A DNA stretch of 64,000 nucleotides from Sipunculus nudus (GCA_026874595.1 JAPPUL010000082.1:62001-126000), one strand, 5' to 3'. Numbered from the stretch's first letter, positions 8,350-18,991 are shown. Translations and numbers: made by a program. The notes: generated by a model not told the origin, from the sequence alone.

Positions 8350-9405
8350 TTAGGCAACACTTACATCCTTAGACAGAAAAACATCTTGTATAGCATTTAA
8401 AAGCTTTATACCTTCTTTCATAGGTCGTTGAAACGCCTTGCGGCCGGATATAAGCCCCATGCCACCCGCTCGCTTATTTATTATTGCAGTTTTCACTGCA
8501 TCATGAAAGTCGTTATCACCCGATGCTCCACCTGAATTAATAAGTCCTGCTCTTCCCATATAACAATTGGCAACTTGATAACGCGTTAGGTCTATTGGAT
8601 GATCTGTTGTCAGTTTGCTATATACAAGTGAGTCGGTCTTGCCAAACTTAAGTGCATTAAACCCGCCATTATTCTCAGGAAGCTTTTGTTTAATTATATC
8701 TGCTTCTATGGTTACTCCAAGATGGTTAGCTTGGGCACTAAGATCAGATGACACATGATAATCCTTATCCTTCTTTTTAAATTCCGAATTCCTAAGGTAG
8801 CACCAAAGTATTGTTGCCATGCCAAGCTCATGCGCCTTATGAAAGGCTTCTGACACCTCGATAATCTGTCGGCTACTTTCCTTAGAACCAAAATAAATAG
8901 TTGCTCCAACCGCCGCACAACCCATCTCAGCCGCATGTTCTACATTTGCAAACATAATCTGATCATACTTATTAGGATAAGTCAAAAACTCATTATGATT
9001 TATTTTAAGAATAAGAGGGATTTTATGTGCATATCGTCTTGCTATTGACCCTAAAACGCCATAGGTACTAGCAACTGCACTACACCCGCCTTCAATTGCA
9101 AGTTTTAATATATTCTCACCATCAAAGTATATCGGGTTTTTAGCAAATGAGGCTCCCGCTGAATGTTCAATGCCCTGATCAACAGGCAATATAGAAAGAT
9201 AGCCAGAACCAGCAAGACGGCCTGAGTTAAAAAGCCAAGAAAGTTTTCCAAGCACACGATTAGGACGATCGGAGTTAAGGAACACTCTATCGACAAAATC
9301 GGGGCCCGGCAGATGCAAAAGACTCTTATCTATTGTACTGCACTTATGACTCAAAAGAAAGTCAGCTTCCTTATCTCCAATATGTTTAACAATTTTGTCT
9401 ATCAT
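8350..9405 (-). CDS. fbaB: Class I fructose-bisphosphate aldolase (DhnA/FbaB type)
   Basis: 351 residues from the ATG at 9405, which has an AGGAG site. The frame stays open 39 codons further upstream, but those residues are unlike the family. Hallmarks are [14 protein letters not shown] near the N-terminus, [16 protein letters not shown] (a lysine-containing strand), [26 protein letters not shown] and the phosphate-binding [10 protein letters not shown] and [15 protein letters not shown]. The enzyme cleaves or forms fructose-1,6-bisphosphate in glycolysis and gluconeogenesis using a Schiff-base lysine. It is cytoplasmic and transcribed away from fapA. Confidence 0.93.
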   Translation of the reverse strand: MIDKIVKHIGDKEADFLLSHKCSTIDKSLLHLPGPDFVDRVFLNSDRPNRVLGKLSWLFNSGRLAGSGYLSILPVDQGIEHSAGASFAKNPIYFDGENILKLAIEGGCSAVASTYGVLGSIARRYAHKIPLILKINHNEFLTYPNKYDQIMFANVEHAAEMGCAAVGATIYFGSKESSRQIIEVSEAFHKAHELGMATILWCYLRNSEFKKKDKDYHVSSDLSAQANHLGVTIEADIIKQKLPENNGGFNALKFGKTDSLVYSKLTTDHPIDLTRYQVANCYMGRAGLINSGGASGDNDFHDAVKTAIINKRAGGMGLISGRKAFQRPMKEGIKLLNAIQDVFLSKDVSVA

Positions 9406-9737
9406 AAAAAAACTCCTAGAAATTAGAATTCTAATATATAAGAAAATACGAAAATAGCAAAAATGGGAAACACTTATGTTTACACGTTCAACAATCACAT
9501 ATAAGGTGTTTTGTATATACAAAAGAACTCCGATTTTTTGTAAACTTAATAAAGTTAACTAAAAAAACAAACGAAAAATAAAAGAGGTCCTAATTATATT
9601 CTATTAAGCAAAAAAATATTAGAATACGATACAATTTTAAAGACAAAATAACAACAACTATATATCTTTTAAAAAAAGAGTTATTAATAATCCATAAATA
9701 CGAATAAAATAAGTATTATGTAAATTATGGAGAGTAG
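9406..9737. other. Divergent intergenic region between fbaB and fapA
   Basis: 332 bp of strongly A+T-rich sequence between two divergent starts. It must hold promoters for both genes. I see only AT-rich -10-like words and no clear TTGACA partner, hairpin or RNA gene. Confidence 0.5.
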
Positions 9738-11774
9738 ATGCCAACATTTAAGGATCTTAAAAACCAATTAAAGACACAAGAAGTAGAAAAGTCAAAAAAA
9801 GTGGAGAAGGAAGTTAGTGGGTATAGTTTGAAAGAGTGTATCGAGAAGGGAAGCTATCTTCTACAAATAAAGGATATACAATATGAAGTGCTTGAAAAAG
9901 GAAGTAAGGGTTTTATGGGTTTTGGCCGCAAGAAATACAGGGTGTTGGTGTATGGGGATAAGATTAAAGACGAGGAGAAGAAGATAGAAGAAAGCCAAGC
10001 ACCTGTTGAGAGTAAATCTAAGATAATAGAAGAAGAGCCAAAAGATATAGATGGAACGCTATCCTTCATATCTAGAAAAACAGGAATATTTATAAAGATA
10101 AGTCCACCTAAAGGGCTTGGGAGAAAAATCACACTTGAAAAGGCAATTAATTTACTTGAGAAGAAACAATACAAAGGGTCTCAACTTGATAAGATAAAAG
10201 AAGCAGTAAAAAAAGCACAAAATGAGTGGATCAAAATAGGAGAATATCGTCCTGACATAGAATATGACTCAAGGGTAAAGGAAGTAAACATATCGCAAGA
10301 TGAATTAAGCGCGACATTAACAATAAACCCACCATTATTTTGTGGACGGGTACTTGAAGTGCCTGAGGTAATGAGTCAATTAAAATCATATGGGATTAGT
10401 TATGGAATAAATGAAGAGAAGATAAAAGATATAATAGAAAATGGAAAATACGGATATCCTGTAGTGATAGCAGAAGGGATTAGGCCAGAGAACGGTAAAA
10501 ATGCCCAAATTAAATTATACTTTGACAATAAACAAGAGATAAACTTAGTAGAGGATGAGGCAGGGAAGGTAGATTTTTTTGCAGACTTTGGCTTAATTCA
10601 TAACGTAGTAAGCGGACAACTATTGGCAGTAAAGGAGCCGAGTACAAAAGGGAATCCGGGCAAGACAGTTACAGGCCGGGAGATAGAGCCCTCAGATGGA
10701 GCTGACGTTGAGCTTTTAGTTGGTAAAAATGCGAGGGTACTAGAAAACGGTCTTGAAGTTATAGCCTCAGGAGCAGGACGTGCGGTATACGAAGATAATG
10801 TTTTCGAAGTTGAGCCAATTCATAAGGTAAATGGCAATGTTGGGGTAAAGACTGGGTCAATAGTATTTTTGGGTGATGTACATGTATCTGGTAATATAGA
10901 AGATGGATTTAGCGTTAAGGCGGCAGGGAATATATATGTAAGTGGGAATATAGGTAAATGCGAGATTGAAGCTGATGCAGATATAATAGTGCAAAGAGGG
11001 ATAGTAGGAAAAGAAGGCGGGCTTGTAAAGGCGGGTAAAGATGTCATTTCAAAATTCATAGAGAATGCAAACGTAAGAGCCTCAGGTAATGTGGTTATAA
11101 CAGATGGCATATTAAATAGTCATGTTGATGGAAAGAATGTATATTGCCTTGGAAAACGTGGTACAATAACTGGCGGTCATATTCGAGCTACGGAAGAAAT
11201 ACAGGCAAAGGTTATGGGCTCACAAAGTTATACAGAGACTAGAGTAGAGGCTGGCATTGCTCCTGAGGCTAAAGAAAGGCTTAGAGTATTAGAAGCAAAT
11301 AAAGACGAAATTGAGCATAAACTAACTGAATTGTCTAACGACATTAATACTCTAAGAAAGCAAAAGCAAGCTACAAGGGACAAGTTCCCAATTGATAAAC
11401 AAGTAGCTCTTAGCAAAATGATTGAAAATAAAACACACTACATTCAGAGGTCTGATGAGGTTAATAAAGATTTAGACGAACTTAAAGTCTACTTACAAAG
11501 TGTATCAAGCCAAGGCATTATTTCTGTTTTTGATACAATCTATCCGAGAGTCGAAGTTACTATTAAAAATACCACAACTAAAATAAATAGTAATAACGCC
11601 CACATCTCCTTTACTTTAGATAAGGAAGGATCAATTAAAACCTCACAATATCAGCAGCCAAAGGATAAATCTATACAAACTTCTTTTTTTAAGGATTTAA
11701 ATCAATCTAAAAAAAGAAAGAAAAACTCTGTAACTAGAAAAAGACGACGGACTTCTAAAGATCAAGTCTTATAG
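9738..11774 (+). CDS. fapA: FapA/DUF342 protein with N-terminal Jag-N domain
   Basis: 678 residues. Residues ~26-75 form a Jag-N domain (SLKECIEKGSYLLQ, then EVLEKGSKGFMGFGRKKYRV). The middle holds the FapA/DUF342 region, rich in short beta strands forming a right-handed parallel beta helix: GNVGVKTGSIVFLGDVHVSG, AAGNIYVSGNIG, RGIVGKEGG, ISGGHIRA-like turns. A coiled coil (residues ~515-590) and a basic Ser/Lys/Arg tail follow. DUF342 proteins are linked to the cell envelope, polymer or flagellar functions and are poorly understood. The start is an ATG after GGAGAG. It converges on parB. Identity of the family is firm; function is not. Confidence 0.85.
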   Translation: MPTFKDLKNQLKTQEVEKSKKVEKEVSGYSLKECIEKGSYLLQIKDIQYEVLEKGSKGFMGFGRKKYRVLVYGDKIKDEEKKIEESQAPVESKSKIIEEEPKDIDGTLSFISRKTGIFIKISPPKGLGRKITLEKAINLLEKKQYKGSQLDKIKEAVKKAQNEWIKIGEYRPDIEYDSRVKEVNISQDELSATLTINPPLFCGRVLEVPEVMSQLKSYGISYGINEEKIKDIIENGKYGYPVVIAEGIRPENGKNAQIKLYFDNKQEINLVEDEAGKVDFFADFGLIHNVVSGQLLAVKEPSTKGNPGKTVTGREIEPSDGADVELLVGKNARVLENGLEVIASGAGRAVYEDNVFEVEPIHKVNGNVGVKTGSIVFLGDVHVSGNIEDGFSVKAAGNIYVSGNIGKCEIEADADIIVQRGIVGKEGGLVKAGKDVISKFIENANVRASGNVVITDGILNSHVDGKNVYCLGKRGTITGGHIRATEEIQAKVMGSQSYTETRVEAGIAPEAKERLRVLEANKDEIEHKLTELSNDINTLRKQKQATRDKFPIDKQVALSKMIENKTHYIQRSDEVNKDLDELKVYLQSVSSQGIISVFDTIYPRVEVTIKNTTTKINSNNAHISFTLDKEGSIKTSQYQQPKDKSIQTSFFKDLNQSKKRKKNSVTRKRRRTSKDQVL

Positions 11775-11806
11775 CAAGCAAAACAATAGCATAAACCATA
11801 TGAACA

Positions 11807-12841
11807 TCATTCTAAATCAAGTCCTATTGCCTTTAATATTGCCTTAAGCTCAGTATTGCTGTTATAGCTTATTTCTATTTTGCCCTTAGACGGCAATGTT
11901 CCACGACCTTTTGTTATCCTTACATTAGCTTCCAAATCTTTCTTTATAAAATATTCTTTTATTAAACCCTCTAGAGCATTTATAAGCTTTTGGCCTTCCT
12001 TCTTCGCCTCCTCATCTCCGTCCAGCCCCTCCTCTCCTAACCCAACATCTACTAAAGCAGCCTCTTCTATACCTCTAACTTTTTCAAGATTAGTCTTTAA
12101 GCCCTCAGCTAATAAAACCTCTTTCTTTTCACTACTCTTTTCACTACTCTTTTCATTGCCCCTCGTAAACTCTAAAACTCCTTCCCGATTAACCCTATCT
12201 ACTATCCGTTCTGCCTCCCTTACACTTACACCATTTCTTAGAAAGTAATCTTTAACAGAAAGTATATTCTTATAATCACTCAAACCCAAAAGTGCCCGCC
12301 CATGACCCTCCGTAAGCTTCCCTGCTATTATTAACTCCTGCACCTCCAAAGGCAACTTTAATAACCTCATCGTATTCGATATAGAAGCCCGACTTCGACC
12401 CAGCCTCTTCCCAAGCTCCTCTTGTGTTATGTTTAAATGATTTAATATATATTTATAGCTTGCTCCCTCTTCTATCGCATTTAAATCTTCCCTTTGCAAA
12501 TTCTCGATTAACGCAAGCTCCAACCTGTTTACCCCTTCTATATCCTTTATTATCGATGGAATGTTCTTTAATCCTGCTAGCTTCGATGCCCGAAGTCGCC
12601 TCTCGCCTGCTATTAACTCATATTTATTGTACTCTAAAAGCCTAAGTAATACCGGTTGTAAGACTCCTTGCTCCTTTATAGAACGTGAGAGCTCCTTTAG
12701 CTTCTCTACATTAAATGATTTCCTCGGCTGTAGCTCGTTTGCCACTATCAAGTTTATATCTACATTTACTATCTCATCTCCCCTGCCCCCTCCCCCCTGC
12801 AACAACGCTCCAAGCCCTTTCCCAAGTACTTCTCTACCCAT
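11807..12841 (-). CDS. parB: Chromosome partitioning protein ParB
   Basis: 344 residues. The N-terminus has the ParB/Spo0J signature: VDINLIVANELQPRKSF, then SIKEQGVLQPVLLR, then YELIAGERRLRASKLAGL with the CTP-binding GERR box, and the helix-turn-helix QEELGKRLGRSRASISNTMRLL. A C-terminal dimerisation segment follows. A linker (residues ~200-215) contains a short tandem repeat, NEKSSEKSSEKK. It binds parS and clamps on DNA to recruit ParA. Its start overlaps the end of parA by 8 bp, so the two are translationally coupled. No canonical parS (TGTTTCACGTGAAACA) was seen in the window. Confidence 0.97.
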   Translation of the reverse strand: MGREVLGKGLGALLQGGGGRGDEIVNVDINLIVANELQPRKSFNVEKLKELSRSIKEQGVLQPVLLRLLEYNKYELIAGERRLRASKLAGLKNIPSIIKDIEGVNRLELALIENLQREDLNAIEEGASYKYILNHLNITQEELGKRLGRSRASISNTMRLLKLPLEVQELIIAGKLTEGHGRALLGLSDYKNILSVKDYFLRNGVSVREAERIVDRVNREGVLEFTRGNEKSSEKSSEKKEVLLAEGLKTNLEKVRGIEEAALVDVGLGEEGLDGDEEAKKEGQKLINALEGLIKEYFIKKDLEANVRITKGRGTLPSKGKIEISYNSNTELKAILKAIGLDLE

Positions 12842-13595
12842 AACTTAATATCTCCATTGCAAGCTTTTTATAACTTTCCGCTCCTGTGCAGTTTGGATCA
12901 TAACTTGAAATCGCTTTGCCATGACTTGGCGCCTCCGCAAGCTTTACATTACGTGGGATTACTGTTTCATAAACCTTTTCTTTGAAAAACTCTTTCGCCT
13001 CTTCATGCACTCGGTTTGATAAGTTTGTCCTTGTGTCATACATCGTTAGCAGCACCCCTTCTATTCTTAACTCCGGGTTTAAACCCTTTTGCAACAAGCT
13101 TATTGTATGTAATAACTGCGCAAGCCCCTCTAAGGCAAAATATTCACACTGTAACGGTATTAATACACTATCTGCTGCCACAAGTCCATTTACTGTCATT
13201 ATATCAAGCGACGGCGGACAATCTATGAATATATAACTATACTTATCTCGAACCCCCTTAAGCGCATCCCGTAAGCGTGTCTCTCGTCCCTCCTCCTTTG
13301 CAAGCTCAACTTGCACTCCCACCAGATTTATATTCACTGGCACTATGTCAAGTCCTTTGTAACTCGTTGGCTTTATCACCTCTTTTAGCGATACCCCCTC
13401 CATCAAAACTTCGTATATACCTGCATCACCGCCATCTTTACTTATCCCAAGACCACTACACGTATTCCCTTGTGCATCTATATCTATTATTAAAACTTCC
13501 TTCCCCTGACTTGCTACGTATACTGACAGGTTTATTGCCGTCGTCGTTTTACCTACTCCCCCCTTCTGATTCGCTATCGTTATTACTCGTCCCAT
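12834..13595 (-). CDS. parA: Chromosome partitioning ATPase ParA
   Basis: 253 residues, full length for a chromosomal Soj-type ParA. The deviant Walker A, KGGVGKTTTAINL, comes directly after MGRVITIANQ. The Walker B region is YIFIDCPPSLDIMTVN and the DNA-binding C-terminus contains TNLSNRVHEEAKEFF. It forms ATP-dependent dimers on the nucleoid and is released by ParB. ATG with GGAGGAGGG site. It lies between rsmG (upstream) and parB (downstream), the common rsmG-parA-parB order found near many bacterial replication origins. Confidence 0.97.
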   Translation of the reverse strand: MGRVITIANQKGGVGKTTTAINLSVYVASQGKEVLIIDIDAQGNTCSGLGISKDGGDAGIYEVLMEGVSLKEVIKPTSYKGLDIVPVNINLVGVQVELAKEEGRETRLRDALKGVRDKYSYIFIDCPPSLDIMTVNGLVAADSVLIPLQCEYFALEGLAQLLHTISLLQKGLNPELRIEGVLLTMYDTRTNLSNRVHEEAKEFFKEKVYETVIPRNVKLAEAPSHGKAISSYDPNCTGAESYKKLAMEILSYG

Positions 13596-13672
13596 TTTCC
13601 CTCCTCCACAACCACTTTATATATTATATTTTGTCCTAGTGCATATATCATTTCTTCATATCCTTACCTTTA

Positions 13673-14344
13673 TCATTTGTATAAATCATAAACCTCTATC
13701 TCCACTATCTGTCGCTCCTCATTCAAATATGGTACGCTTACTTCTAGCACCCTGCACCGCCTTTGTATACTCCCTTCTAAACTACGTAGCTCCTCAAATA
13801 CCTTGCGAGACTTATAACAAAGCAATAACCCTCCTTCCTTCACATACTTTTTCCCCTCTCTTATAATCTTACTTAAACTTCCAAATGCCCTGCTGTAAAG
13901 TACATCATAATCCCTTCTAATCCTCACTGCCGATGAGTCCACAAGCCCTACATCTTCAATCCCAAGCTCTTTTAATACCTTCTCCAAAAATTTAAGCTTC
14001 TTCTTTGATACCTCTGCTAAATCTATACAAAAGCCTCCTGCCTCCACCTCCCCCAATATCTTTAATACTATCCCTGGAAACCCTCCTCCACTACCAAGGT
14101 CTATTCCTCGTCTCCCATAAAGCTTTATCCCCAACATCTCACATGCCTTAAATAGCGACGCGCTGTCCAGTATGTGCCGTATCACTACTTCTCGCTCGTC
14201 TCGGATCGAGGACAGGTTTACTCGCTCATTATAGCTCATATATAAACTTACATACTTCTTAAGCCTCTCCAATACCTCATCACTATAACTTAACCCAAGA
14301 TCACAAAGACCACCTTCTAAAACAGAATGTGTTTCTACGTCCAT
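13673..14344 (-). CDS. rsmG: 16S rRNA (guanine-N7)-methyltransferase RsmG (GidB)
   Basis: 223 residues. NERVNLSSIRDEREVVIRHILDSASLF is followed by GIDLGSGGGFPGIVLKI, the SAM-binding loop, then EVSKKKLKFLEKVLKELGIEDV, and YDVLYSRAFGSLSKII. This is the RsmG pattern; the enzyme methylates G527 of 16S rRNA. It heads the rsmG-parA-parB set, 77 bp before parA. The ATG has only a weak upstream purine stretch, and a 200-bp repetitive tract lies upstream. Confidence 0.95.
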   Translation of the reverse strand: MDVETHSVLEGGLCDLGLSYSDEVLERLKKYVSLYMSYNERVNLSSIRDEREVVIRHILDSASLFKACEMLGIKLYGRRGIDLGSGGGFPGIVLKILGEVEAGGFCIDLAEVSKKKLKFLEKVLKELGIEDVGLVDSSAVRIRRDYDVLYSRAFGSLSKIIREGKKYVKEGGLLLCYKSRKVFEELRSLEGSIQRRCRVLEVSVPYLNEERQIVEIEVYDLYK

Positions 14345-14365
14345 ATAATCTGCCTTAGTATCACT

Positions 14366-14575
14366 TCCTTTTCCTAGCCCCTTCCAGCCCCCTTCCAGCC
14401 CCCTTCCTAGCCCCTTCCAGCCCCCTTCCTAGCTCCTTCCTAGCTCCTTCCCTAGCCCCTTCCTAGCCCCTTCCTAGCTCCTTCCCTAGCCCCCCTTCCC
14501 TAGCCCCTTCCTAGCCCCTTCCTAGCTCCTTCCCTAGCCCCCCTTCCCTAGCCCCTTCCTGGCCCCTTCCTACAC
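14366..14575 (-). repeat. Low-complexity 13-bp-type array upstream of rsmG
   Basis: About 210 bp built from variants of CCTTCCTAGCCCC on the plus strand (purine-rich GGGGCTAGGAAGG on the minus strand), with shorter CCTTCCAGCCCC variants. It fills most of the gap between maeB and rsmG, which are both on the minus strand. The tract is far more GC-rich than its surroundings. No gene is present. Confidence 0.9.
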
Positions 14576-14690
14576 CCACACCTTACCACCACTTTCATCA
14601 ATTAAATATCTTATTACTACATATCGTCTTTAGATATAAGCCCTTTTATTTCTAAATAAACCTTTTATATTTTTTACCTTTATCTATACC

Positions 14691-17000
14691 CTAAAATGTC
14701 CCCTCGTCTATCTCAAGCGCCGTTACTGTTGCTATATTAACTATGTTTTCTACCGTCGACCCCTTCTCAAGCACATTCACCGGCTTTTGCATCCCCATCA
14801 ATATCGGACCTATCAATTCCGCGTTCGCTAGCTTGCTTATTAATTTATAGCCTATGTTGGCTGAGTGCAACTCCGGGAATATTAGCACGTTCGCTTGGCC
14901 CCTTATATGCGAAAATGGGAAAAACTCCTCTATCAAATCAGGACTTAATGCTACATCTGCGTGCATCTCTCCATCTACTACTATATCCGGATTACTTTGT
15001 CTAACCAGCTTTACCGCTTTTGCTACCTTCGATGCACTGCGGTGTCTTACACTACCAAAATTCGAAAACGACAACATCGCTATCCGTGGCTCAATCCCAA
15101 ACGCCTTTGACGCCTTCGCACAGTTAAACGCTATTTGGGCAAGCTCCTCCGCACTTGGGTCTATATTCACTGTCGTATCCGCAAAGATTAATGTCCTATC
15201 CTTAAACATTACTAGATAAAAACCAGATACTACCTCCAAATTATCCCGTATCTTTACCACTTCAAGCGCCGGTCGCATTGTATCCGGATAAGGACGCGTT
15301 ACCCCTGATACCACTCCATCTGCATCCCCCATCTCAAGCATCAGCATCCCATAATATATGTTTTGCTTTAATAGATCTTCTGCTGTCCCCAAAAATACTC
15401 CCTTACGCTGACGCAAGGTATATAGCCTCTTTGCATAAGCATCTTTACGTTCTGATTTAAGTGGATCCACTATCTTTATACCCTCAAGCGATAACCTTTG
15501 ACTCTTTGCTCTGGCTATTATCTCTTCTTCATCTCCCAACAATATTGGGGTTGCTATCTTTTCATCCGATAGTACGTGTGCCGCCTTTAGTATCTTATCT
15601 GAGTTGCCCTCCGGAAACACTATTAAGTGTTTCTTTCCTCTTACCCGGTTTATTAGCTTCCTTACCAAGAATTCTCGCGTCCCGTGTATCTTTTCAAGCT
15701 TTAATCTATATTCCTCAAAATCCTCTATCGGTTTCCTTGCTACCCCACTCCGTACCGCCGCCATCGCTACTGCACTTGCCACATACGTCAAAGCCCGGGG
15801 ATCAAAGGGCTTGGGTATTATATATTCTCGTCCAAATTCAAGATAGTTTATATTATATGCCTTCAATACCTCATCCGGTACCGGCTCCCGCGCAAGATCC
15901 GCTAACGCCTTTACCGCTGCTATCTTCATTTCCTCATTTATTGAGCGCGCACTCGTATCTAGTGCCCCCCGAAATATAAATGGAAAGCCTAATACGTTAT
16001 TTACCTGATTCGGATAATCACTCCGCCCTGTCGCCATTATTACATCATCTCGGGCCTCAACCGCCTCCGGATACGTTATCTCAGGATCAGGATTTGCCAT
16101 CGCAAATACTATCGGATTCTTCGACATCCTCTTTACCATAGCCTGTGTTACCACTCCCCCAACCGATAGCCCCACAAATACATCTGCTCCATCCATCGCC
16201 TCTTCTAAACTCCTCTTCTGTGTCTCAATCGCAAACTCTGCCTTCTCCTCCCACATCTGACCTTCTCGCCCTTTATATATCACTCCCTGCCTATCGCACA
16301 TGAAGATATTCTCCTTCCTCACTCCAACAGATATATATAAACGCGCACACGATATCCCCGCCGCCCCTGCCCCATTAACCACCACTACTACTTCATCTAT
16401 TTTCTTCCCCGCAAGTTCTACCGCATTCAACAACGCTGCCGCTGATATTATCGCTGTCCCATGCTGATCATCGTGAAATACCGGAATCTCAAGCTCCTCT
16501 TTTAACTTCTTCTCTATATAAAAACAATCCGGGGCGCTTATATCCTCCAGATTTATTCCCCCAAACGTTGGCGACATCAGCTTTACCGCCTCCACAAACT
16601 TATCCTTATCCCTTGTCTCAAGCTCTATGTCAAATACATCTATATCCGCAAACTTCTTAAATAGTACCCCCTTCCCTTCCATTACTGGCTTCCCCGCAAG
16701 CGCTCCTATGTCCCCAAGCCCAAGTACCGCTGTCCCATTCGTTATCACCCCTACCAAGTTCCCCTTTGATGTATATTTATATGCGTTTTGTTTGTCCTCT
16801 TTTATCTTTAAACACGGAAGCGCAACTCCCGGTGTGTAGGCAAGCGATAAGTCCCTTTGCGAACTGCAGGACTTTGTCGGTACCACCTCTATCTTCCCCG
16901 GACGCCCTTCCTCGTGATATGATAAGGCTTGCTCTTCCCTTATTTGCTTCTTTAGGTCAGACTCCTCCTCTACTTCTTTTTCTACCTTGTCTTCTTCCAA
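14691..17000 (-). CDS. maeB: NADP-type malic enzyme with phosphotransacetylase-like domain
   Basis: 769 residues, the two-domain MaeB length. The N-terminal ~430 residues are malic enzyme: [47 protein letters not shown] and the Rossmann loop [15 protein letters not shown]. The C-terminal ~330 residues are phosphate acetyl/butyryltransferase-like ([18 protein letters not shown], then [23 protein letters not shown]), usually catalytically inactive and regulatory in MaeB enzymes. It decarboxylates malate to pyruvate with NADP reduction. The start is probably TTG after AAGGG. The acidic N-terminal 15 residues are atypical. Together with PEP carboxylase and citrate synthase it indicates C4-acid interconversion. 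Confidence 0.95.
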   Translation of the reverse strand: MEEDKVEKEVEEESDLKKQIREEQALSYHEEGRPGKIEVVPTKSCSSQRDLSLAYTPGVALPCLKIKEDKQNAYKYTSKGNLVGVITNGTAVLGLGDIGALAGKPVMEGKGVLFKKFADIDVFDIELETRDKDKFVEAVKLMSPTFGGINLEDISAPDCFYIEKKLKEELEIPVFHDDQHGTAIISAAALLNAVELAGKKIDEVVVVVNGAGAAGISCARLYISVGVRKENIFMCDRQGVIYKGREGQMWEEKAEFAIETQKRSLEEAMDGADVFVGLSVGGVVTQAMVKRMSKNPIVFAMANPDPEITYPEAVEARDDVIMATGRSDYPNQVNNVLGFPFIFRGALDTSARSINEEMKIAAVKALADLAREPVPDEVLKAYNINYLEFGREYIIPKPFDPRALTYVASAVAMAAVRSGVARKPIEDFEEYRLKLEKIHGTREFLVRKLINRVRGKKHLIVFPEGNSDKILKAAHVLSDEKIATPILLGDEEEIIARAKSQRLSLEGIKIVDPLKSERKDAYAKRLYTLRQRKGVFLGTAEDLLKQNIYYGMLMLEMGDADGVVSGVTRPYPDTMRPALEVVKIRDNLEVVSGFYLVMFKDRTLIFADTTVNIDPSAEELAQIAFNCAKASKAFGIEPRIAMLSFSNFGSVRHRSASKVAKAVKLVRQSNPDIVVDGEMHADVALSPDLIEEFFPFSHIRGQANVLIFPELHSANIGYKLISKLANAELIGPILMGMQKPVNVLEKGSTVENIVNIATVTALEIDEGTF

Positions 17001-17204
17001 TTCTTTTTTACCCTTAATCCCTTTTTATTTATATTTATAGCATCCTCCAGCACCCCCCATCCCTTTTACTCTCCCTTAACCATATTCACTCCATTTAAAC
17101 CACTTTTTAAAACCCCTCAACTTCTACTTGCTGATTTTTATTTAAATATAACCTAATTATTATTTTCAAAGCCCCTATTTATATTATTTATTAATTATTA
17201 TTTA

Positions 17205-17233
17205 TTGACGTTAGCACCCTTTTTCTATATATT
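17205..17233 (+). promoter_or_regulatory. Sigma-70 promoter for tRNA-Asn
   Basis: TTGACG (17205-17210) and TATATT (17228-17233) are separated by 17 bp. The predicted transcription start falls about 15 bp before the mature tRNA 5' end. Confidence 0.75.
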
Positions 17234-17255
17234 CCTTCCTACGGGCCTTACATAT

Positions 17256-17328
17256 TCCCCTGTAGCTCAATCGGTAGAGCGGCTGGCTGTTAACCAGTAG
17301 GTTGTAAGTTCGAGTCTTACCGGGGGAG
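17256..17328 (+). tRNA. tRNA-Asn (anticodon GTT)
   Basis: A 73-nt cloverleaf: the acceptor arms TCCCCTG and CGGGGGA pair over seven positions with one G-T, the D arm contains GCTC-AATCGGTA-GAGC, the anticodon stem CTGG/CCAG holds the loop CTGTTAA with anticodon GTT (17289-17291), and the T arm contains GTTCGAGTC. The 3' CCA is not encoded. It reads asparagine codons AAC and AAT. Confidence 0.97.
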
Positions 17329-17410
17329 CATCATCATTATAAATAAAGCACATGCCTTTGATTTTAGAAATAGCTTTTGATCGCTTAAAGTTAATTTTGT
17401 AAAAGTTTTA

Positions 17411-18298
17411 ATGTATCTTTTTATCTGTATGTTTTTACTAAAAATAAAAAACTCTATACATTTAAAAACTACCTGCCTGCCTGCGATTATCTCACTCATT
17501 ACAATTATCACCCCCCTTATAGCCTCCCCGCCTACTAACTCATTCTCTTTTAAAAACTCTATCTCTAAAAACTCTATCTCTAAAAACTCTACTTCTAATC
17601 AAAACACCATTTTAGTCGCCGTCTCAAGCAATTTTGTAAACCCCATGAACGCTATTGTAAAGCATTTCCACAAACTGCATAACTACAAAGTCCTCCTAAG
17701 CTTCGCATCCACCGCAAAACACTATGCGCAAATTATTCATGGCGCCCCCTATCACCTCTTCTTTGCTGCCGATTCCAAACACCCTAAGCTCCTTGAACAA
17801 AAAGGCTTTGCTATCAATAAATCCAGATTCACTTATGCCATCGGTAAAATAGTTCTATGGTCTGCTTCTAACTCCATCAAGTTTAATAACCAAGATATCC
17901 TATCTCAAAAACACAAATTCCAATACCTTGCAATCGCAAACCCTAAACTTGCTCCATACGGTAAGGCCGCTTATCAAGTTTTAGTTAATTTAAACTTATG
18001 GCACTCCCTTAAAAATAAATGCGTCTTCGGCGAGAACATCTCTCAAACATTCCTCTATACCAAAACTAATAACGCTCAGCTTGGCTTCGTTGCACTCTCT
18101 CAAATAAAACATTATATACAAAAACTTAAATACACAAAAACTTCATACTGGATCGTTCCCCAAAACCTTTATCACCCCATTAAACAACAGGCCATCTTAA
18201 TCAAAAATCATCCAACTGCTGCCGCTTTTATTAACTTCTTTAACAATAACAACAAAGTTAAGGCCATCTTAAAGCACTTCGGATACCAGTTGCCATGA
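17411..18298 (+). CDS. modA: Molybdate ABC transporter substrate-binding protein
   Basis: 295 residues. An N-terminal membrane/signal segment precedes a Ser/Asn-rich linker with a short repeat (SISKNSISKNST, around 17550-17600). The binding protein follows: ILVAVSSNFVNPMNAIVKHF, then VLLSFASTAKHYAQIIHGAPYHLFFAADSKHPKLL, then KLAPYGKAAYQVL and LGFVALSQI. This is the ModA fold for periplasmic molybdate or tungstate capture. No Shine-Dalgarno is obvious at the ATG. Its last codons overlap modB by 4 bp (ATGA). Metal selectivity cannot be told from sequence alone. Confidence 0.93.
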   Translation: MYLFICMFLLKIKNSIHLKTTCLPAIISLITIITPLIASPPTNSFSFKNSISKNSISKNSTSNQNTILVAVSSNFVNPMNAIVKHFHKLHNYKVLLSFASTAKHYAQIIHGAPYHLFFAADSKHPKLLEQKGFAINKSRFTYAIGKIVLWSASNSIKFNNQDILSQKHKFQYLAIANPKLAPYGKAAYQVLVNLNLWHSLKNKCVFGENISQTFLYTKTNNAQLGFVALSQIKHYIQKLKYTKTSYWIVPQNLYHPIKQQAILIKNHPTAAAFINFFNNNNKVKAILKHFGYQLP

Positions 18299-18981
18299 TC
18301 TTTGACCAGCAAACTATTACTGCTTTCTTACTAACCATAAAACTTGCTTCCCTGTCCACTTTCATATTATTATTAATCTCAACCCCCCTTGCTTGGTGGC
18401 TCTCTCAAACTAAATGCAAATTTAAATTCATTTTAGAGGCCTTCGTTGCACTGCCACTCGTTTTGCCACCAACCGTTCTTGGCTTTTATCTCCTCGTTGC
18501 TTTGGCCCCCCAAGGCCCTATCGGTTCCATTATTAATACTTTAGGATTAAAACCTTTCGTTTTTAACTTCTCCGGTCTGGTCTTTGGCTCTTTAATCTAT
18601 TCTTTACCCTTTGTCGTTCAGCCCATACAAGATGCTTTTAGCTCTATCAGTAACCGCAATTTTGAAGTCGCTGCTACCTTAGGAGCCTCCCCTTTAAACC
18701 GATTCTTTACTATCGCTTTACCTTTGGCTTGGAGAGGCTTTGTTACGGCTTGTGTCCTTGGCTTTGCTCATACCTTGGGGGAGTTTGGCGTTGTCCTTAT
18801 GATTGGTGGCAATATTCCTGGCTCCACTAAAGTCATATCCATTGCCATTTATGACCATGTTGAGGCCCTTGACTACAACCAGGCTTATCTTATATCTGCT
18901 ACCTTATTAATCGCTTCCTTTCTTATGTTAATTATTGTCTATTCTATTAATCGACGCTTTACTATAGCTATAAGACAATAG
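18295..18981 (+). CDS. modB: Molybdate ABC transporter permease
   Basis: 228 residues with five or six membrane helices. The family features are FVALPLVLPPTVLGFYLL near the N-terminus and the EAA loop that contacts the ATPase: EVAATLGASPLNRFFTIALPLAWRG, followed by HTLGEFGVVLMIGGNIPGSTKV. It forms the channel of ModABC in the inner membrane. Start overlaps modA; modC begins 10 bp after its stop. Confidence 0.95.
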   Translation: MIFDQQTITAFLLTIKLASLSTFILLLISTPLAWWLSQTKCKFKFILEAFVALPLVLPPTVLGFYLLVALAPQGPIGSIINTLGLKPFVFNFSGLVFGSLIYSLPFVVQPIQDAFSSISNRNFEVAATLGASPLNRFFTIALPLAWRGFVTACVLGFAHTLGEFGVVLMIGGNIPGSTKVISIAIYDHVEALDYNQAYLISATLLIASFLMLIIVYSINRRFTIAIRQ

Positions 18982-18991
18982 GAATAAGGCA

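Noticed and set aside
9406-9522. 39-codon N-terminal extension of the aldolase
   Set aside because: The sequence is unlike the family and lacks a ribosome site; the ATG at 9405 has AGGAG.
11807-13595. A parS site near parAB
   Set aside because: I found no TGTTTCACGTGAAACA-like palindrome in or around these genes.
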